Under the pieces are notes generated by a model. That model saw only the letters and a program-made list of their open reading frames with translations. It did not search any database and was not told the DNA's origin. A DNA stretch of 64,000 nucleotides from Lepas anatifera (taxonomy: Eukaryota; Arthropoda; Thecostraca; Lepadidae), in assembly GCA_034440635.1 (NCBI GenBank), contig JAOTON010001814.1, forward strand, positions 1,488,001 through 1,552,000, given 5' to 3'. Of this stretch, positions 60,201 through 64,000 are shown piece after piece. The position numbers and the translations under genes are program-made. Numbering within the stretch: the stretch's first letter is position 1; each line of letters starts with the position of its first letter.

Positions 60201-60369
60201 AGTCTACCAGACCCAGCACTACACAGCCGTGAGTACTGGGGGCGCCGAGCTAGTGCACCAGACCCAGCACTACACAGCCGTGAGCACTGGGGGCGCCGAG
60301 CTAGTCTACCAGACCCAGCACTACACAGCCGTGAGTACTGGGGGCGCCGAGCTAGTGTACCACGGTGAG
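57271..60369 (+). repeat. 51-bp array carrying 61 copies of the exon-2 donor
   Basis: The unit GTGAGTACTGGGGGCGCCGA plus 31 more bases repeats with an exact 51-bp period from 57271 to 60331 (60 intervals, no net indel), then ends within one unit. Each unit holds CACTACACAGCC next to GTGAGT, so it resembles an acceptor AG two bases before a donor. Most donors read GTGAGT or GTGAGC; one reads GTGAAT (about 59721). Variation is by point changes. Long frames on both strands follow from 51 being a multiple of three. Confidence 0.97.
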
Positions 60370-60740
60370 ATGCGACACTGTACTTTTGCTGTCTGGAGGA
60401 GCCCGCCTTCAAATGGTGGACGGTGCTGGGGGCTCTGCCCCTGCCCCTGCCCGGGCGCGGCGAACGCCCGGGGAACCAAACGGGCTCCACACTCGCCCCC
60501 CAAGGGCGGGACGCCGCTGGCCGACGCGCCACCTGCTCGTCGTCCCAGCAGCTGCACCATCTGCCGACGCCCGCGATGCGGCCTGGCAAGCCGCAGATGT
60601 GGGCACGACCATCACCATCTTCACCAACCCTACCAGCGGGCCCGGGAGCCGTGCGGTGTGGCAGCCGCGGCGGCCCCGGCCCGCTTAGGTAGATGAGCGA
60701 CACCCTCCCCGCCGTGAGAACGGCGGGAGGCTAGACCGTG
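60370..60740 (+). other. 5' region of the LINE or remaining intron
   Basis: Unique GC-rich sequence between the array and the endonuclease frame. A short frame contains CTICRRPRCGLASRRCGHDH, a Cys/His-rich patch that could be the end of a LINE ORF1, but this is weak. The exact LINE start was not found. Confidence 0.35.
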
Positions 60741-60819
60741 GCGCACACGGTCTCCGGGGCTGACGTAGCCGGAGGGCGAAGAACCGACGGTACCGCCGCA
60801 ACCGCCGACTCAGAAGCCG

Positions 60820-63800
60820 CCTACTGCTTTGCGGATGGAACGCGGAGGGCCTCCGAAAGAAGATCCCGGAACTCTCGCGCTGGCTCTCTGAGAAGAGGGT
60901 GGATGTGGCGGCGGTGCAGGAGGCGCAGTTCCCGGCGAACAAGCCGCTTACCATACCGGGGTACCAAACCGCCGCGGTCCGGAGGAGGGCGCGGGGTAGG
61001 AGGACCGACGGACCCGTTAAGGGCGGAGATGTCGCAATCTTCGTCCGTGACGGGCCTCTCATACACCACCATTGAGACGTCTCCTCTCCTGCCGAACGAC
61101 ACAACCACCGAGCGGTGTGCAGTACGCATATTCACCAAACCGCGGGGCCGAACCCCCAGAGAGTCATTCATCAACATCATCAACACCTACCGCCCCCCGA
61201 TCTGGAACTCGGATGGTGACGAACGCGTCGACCGCTTCACGCCCGACAACTTCCCTACGTACGCCCAAACCATCATCATCGGTGACATAAATGGCCACCA
61301 CCCCGACTGGGATATTAATTATTTGGACCCAGACGGAGTGGGGACCATGGTCCATAACTGGACATCCTCAAACGAATGGACGTCGCTCAACTCGGGTGCC
61401 CCTACCTGCACCGGCTACGAGGAGCGCATACGCCTGACGGCACCGGACGTCGCGCTGGCACACAGAGACCTCGCGAGGCGCTGCAGCTGGTCGACTGGCG
61501 AAGACCTGGGCAGTGATCACCTGCCCCAGGTTGTTACCGCCGTGGTCGACGGCTCCCGCCCGCGGAGGATCCGCAAACCGCGATGGGCCTTCCACAAGGC
61601 AGACTGGCCCGCCTTCACGGCCAACTGCGAGGAGGCGCTAACGGGCGCTCCCCTGGATGCGCTCCCCATTGAGGCGCTGGCATCACACCTGACTGATGCC
61701 ATTCTCGCCGCCAGCTCCAAGTCCATCCCTAGGGGAGCCCGTTCGGACCCCAAGCCTTGGGCAGCCGACCCCGAGGTTGAAGAAGCGGTGAGGGAGCGCC
61801 GCCAAGCGAGGGCCGCTCTACACGGACAGCCCGATACCCCCGGAGCACGTCAGCTGTGGAAAGAGGCGAAGAGGAGAGCGGCAGAAGCGGAAACAGCCGC
61901 ACAACAGCGGGCCTTCAGAGAGTTTGCCTCCACGGAGCTCAACAAACCCGCGGCAATCGGCCGGGTCACCAAAATTCTGTGTAAGATGGAGGGCGCTGTT
62001 CAGGACCCTTGCCCAGGCCAGGCTATAAACTGGGACCGCAGGCAGACACTCGCGGAGGACCGTGCCAAGGCCGAGGCTTTTACGCGAACATACGCAGAAG
62101 TCAGCCGGAACACCCGCGTTAAGAAGCGCGACCAGCCCGTGAAAGCAGAGCTCCGCGACCTGAAGGCCCTCCCTGTCCTGCATGGCAACAAGACCGAGGC
62201 GTGCCAGCCCTTCGCAGAGGATGTTGGACCGCTGCAAACTGAAGCCGGGAAGCGCCGGACCTGCCGTTGTCGGCACGGCATCTCGGCCCTACAGCTCGGC
62301 AAGCTCTCCTGCACATCATCAACAGGTCCTGGCGGACAGCTGAAGTCCCCTCTGCATGGCGAAGGGCGACGATCATACCGATCAAAAAAGCAGGAAAAGA
62401 CCCGAAGATGGTGAGCAGCTTCCGCCCCATAGCACTGACCAGCCACGTCGCTAAACTGGCAGAACGCATGGTGGCGGCGCGGCTGACACACCTCATCGAA
62501 CGTGACGAACTCGTCCCCGCTGAGCAGGTGGGCTTCCGCCGGGGTCGCTCAGCCGAAGACAATCTGGCCCGTCTCGTCCAGACTGTCCAAGACGGCTGGG
62601 AAATCGCCCTAAACCCAGGGGCCGCCCCGCAGACGGTCGCACGGCGGACAAGTTCGTCCTCCTTGCCTTCGATTTCTCACGGGCCTACGATAAGATCGAC
62701 CATCGCATGCTACAGCTCAAGCTACTGAGGAAAAAGCTGCCAAAATGCATGGTCACCTGGGTCCATCACTTCCTCAGAGACCGGAGAGCCTGCGCAGAAG
62801 TAAATGGAACGCGCAGCGCGGAGCGGATCTTCCGGGCAGGCCTCCCACAGGGTTCGGTACTGGCCCCGACGCTATACACCCTGTGGTCTGCAGATCTCAT
62901 AGAGGCCCTCCGCGTCGTCGACCGTACAGATATTTTTATGTACGCCGACGACACTGCCACTCTGAGTGCCGGCTGCTCGATGGAACTGGCCCAGGCACGA
63001 GCCCAACAAGCAGCGGACGTCATGACCCAATGGGCCGACCAGTGGAAGATGTCCATCGCGGGACACAAGACACAAACGCTGGTCCTTTCCCAGTGGGCAC
63101 ACGATTCCAGAGACTTTCAGATCAAGGTCAGAGGGACACCAGTATCCGGCCAACCCCATCTAAAACTCCTCGGCATAACATTCGACCGACTCCTCCACTT
63201 CGGAGAGCACTGCAACTCCCTGAGGAGGAAGGTCAAGCCGAGGACTGCGCAACTTCGCCAGCTGACCGGTAGATCGTGGGGCCTCCGGGAGCTGCAGCTG
63301 CGGACAGTGGCCAATGGCTACGTCCGCGGAGCGCTGGAGTTCGCAGCTGCAGCATGGCTTCCCGCGGCCTCCGAATCCCACGTCGACCTCATCGACCAAG
63401 AGCTGCGAGCCGCGGCTCGCGCGGTCACGGGCTGTCCGCGGTCAACCCCATCGGACCCCCTGATGGCGGAGGCAGGTCTGCCAACGGCCCGCTCCCGACG
63501 CCGAGTACTCGCGGCGTGGATGGTGTGCCGGGTGACACCGCTCCCAGAGGGGGACCCCCTCCGAGATATCACGGAGGCCACGCCCCCCCCGCGACGGCTG
63601 GCCACCTCTGGCTGGCGTGACATCGGGAGAGAGGCGCTGAGAGAGGCCGGCCTGTCGGAGGTCGCGGTTGAGGAGCGCCTGATCGTCGCGGCGTCACCAT
63701 GGACTGCTGGCGAGGGACTGATTGTGAACTTCAGCCTCGATGTCGGCCCGAGCGGTCGCCGAAGCGCCCCCGATGCGGTGCGCCGCTCGGCGGCCGAGGA

Positions 63801-64000
63801 GCACCTAGCCGGTCTACCGCTGGAGGCCACTTGGATATGGACGGACGGCTCCGCAGTGGCGGGTACCTCGCGGGGTGGGGGTGGCGCCCTCATCGTGCTG
63901 CCGTCCGGAGAGACCCGGGAGGTGAGGGTGGCGGCTGGGACGCTCTGCTCGAGCACCCGAGCCGAGCTCTGCGCCCTGGGGGCCGCGCTGGGCGACTTCG
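60820..64000 (+). mobile_element. I/Ingi-like LINE polyprotein: APE endonuclease, RT, RNase H; frameshifted and cut by window end
   Basis: Endonuclease: WNAEGLRKKIPELSRWL and VAAVQEAQF in one frame (60826-61055), then after a frameshift GDINGHHPDW and GSDHLPQV in the frame to about 62200. Reverse transcriptase: SSFRPIAL and a VGFRRGRSAEDN segment (62267-62640), then after another shift FDFSRAYDKID, GLPQGSVLAP, MYADDTA and LKLLGITFD. This frame stays open from about 62640 to 64000. RNase H starts at WIWTDGSAV (about 63835) and runs into the window edge at SSTRAELCALG. The APE-RT-RNase H order and YADD box fit the I/Ingi group. About three frameshifts make this copy inactive, but its long open frames suggest it is young. 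Confidence 0.88.

Noticed and set aside
57271..60369. CRISPR-like regular array
   Set aside because: Units are contiguous with no unique spacers, and the context is an animal intron.
57093..60703. Very long open frames on both strands across the 51-bp array (over 1,000 residues)
   Set aside because: The period is divisible by three, so any stop-free unit frame stays open. Only exon 2 at the left edge is genuine coding sequence; the rest would be translated only by intron retention.

Overview
The window looks like a piece of a repeat-rich invertebrate animal genome, most likely an arthropod and possibly a crustacean. It is eukaryotic: there are spliced exons with GT/AG borders, a Kozak start, a tRNA-derived SINE with target-site duplications, a mitochondrial COI insertion using invertebrate mitochondrial codons, LINE and Ty3/gypsy fragments, hundreds of bases of microsatellite and several minisatellites. 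The taxon is an inference from the syntaxin and COI-like peptides. No bacterial operons, CRISPR arrays or rRNA genes were seen. Most of the DNA is transposon-derived.

1-5.2 kb: AGGTCA/TGACCT-rich elements and an old degenerate minisatellite (1.6-3.1 kb). 5.2-13.4 kb: a second degenerate GGGGCC-CTGAGAC minisatellite, split by two inverted 2.0-kb hAT-type elements with perfect 8-bp duplications (5522-7540 and 8182-10197), two 64-bp mini-elements and a TTAA-class MITE. 13.4-23.2 kb: a LINE-like 3' tail, two TTAA-class MITEs, a (CT)n run, a TA-flanked MITE and a 605-bp hAT-type MITE. 23.2-33.8 kb: three copies of a family with ends CCAGTCTGCAG...CTGCAGACTGG and 8-bp duplications, one spanning 5.5 kb and holding nested insertions. 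33.8-34.3 kb: a broken COI numt ending in a perfect fold-back. 34.4-40 kb: more TTAA-class MITEs and a LINE C-terminal remnant.

40.9-42.2 kb: a single-exon gene on the minus strand for a METTL24-like membrane-anchored methyltransferase. 42.8-53.3 kb: two near-identical SINEs, a 69-bp minisatellite, 860 bp of (GA)n, and TTAA-class elements, one with a nested fold-back insertion.

53.7-60.4 kb: the first two coding exons of a syntaxin-7/12-like (Avalanche-type) SNARE gene. The splice borders visible here lie inside tandem arrays: the acceptor before exon 1 is duplicated at 92-bp spacing, the acceptor of exon 2 is the last of a 68-bp array, and the donor of exon 2 is the first of 61 donors in a strictly periodic 51-bp array of about 3.1 kb. 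A 5'-truncated Ty3/gypsy element interrupts the 68-bp array. I consider this splice-site minisatellite architecture the most unusual thing in the window. From 60.4 kb to the end lies an APE-RT-RNase H LINE, cut by the window edge. The later syntaxin exons are not in the window.
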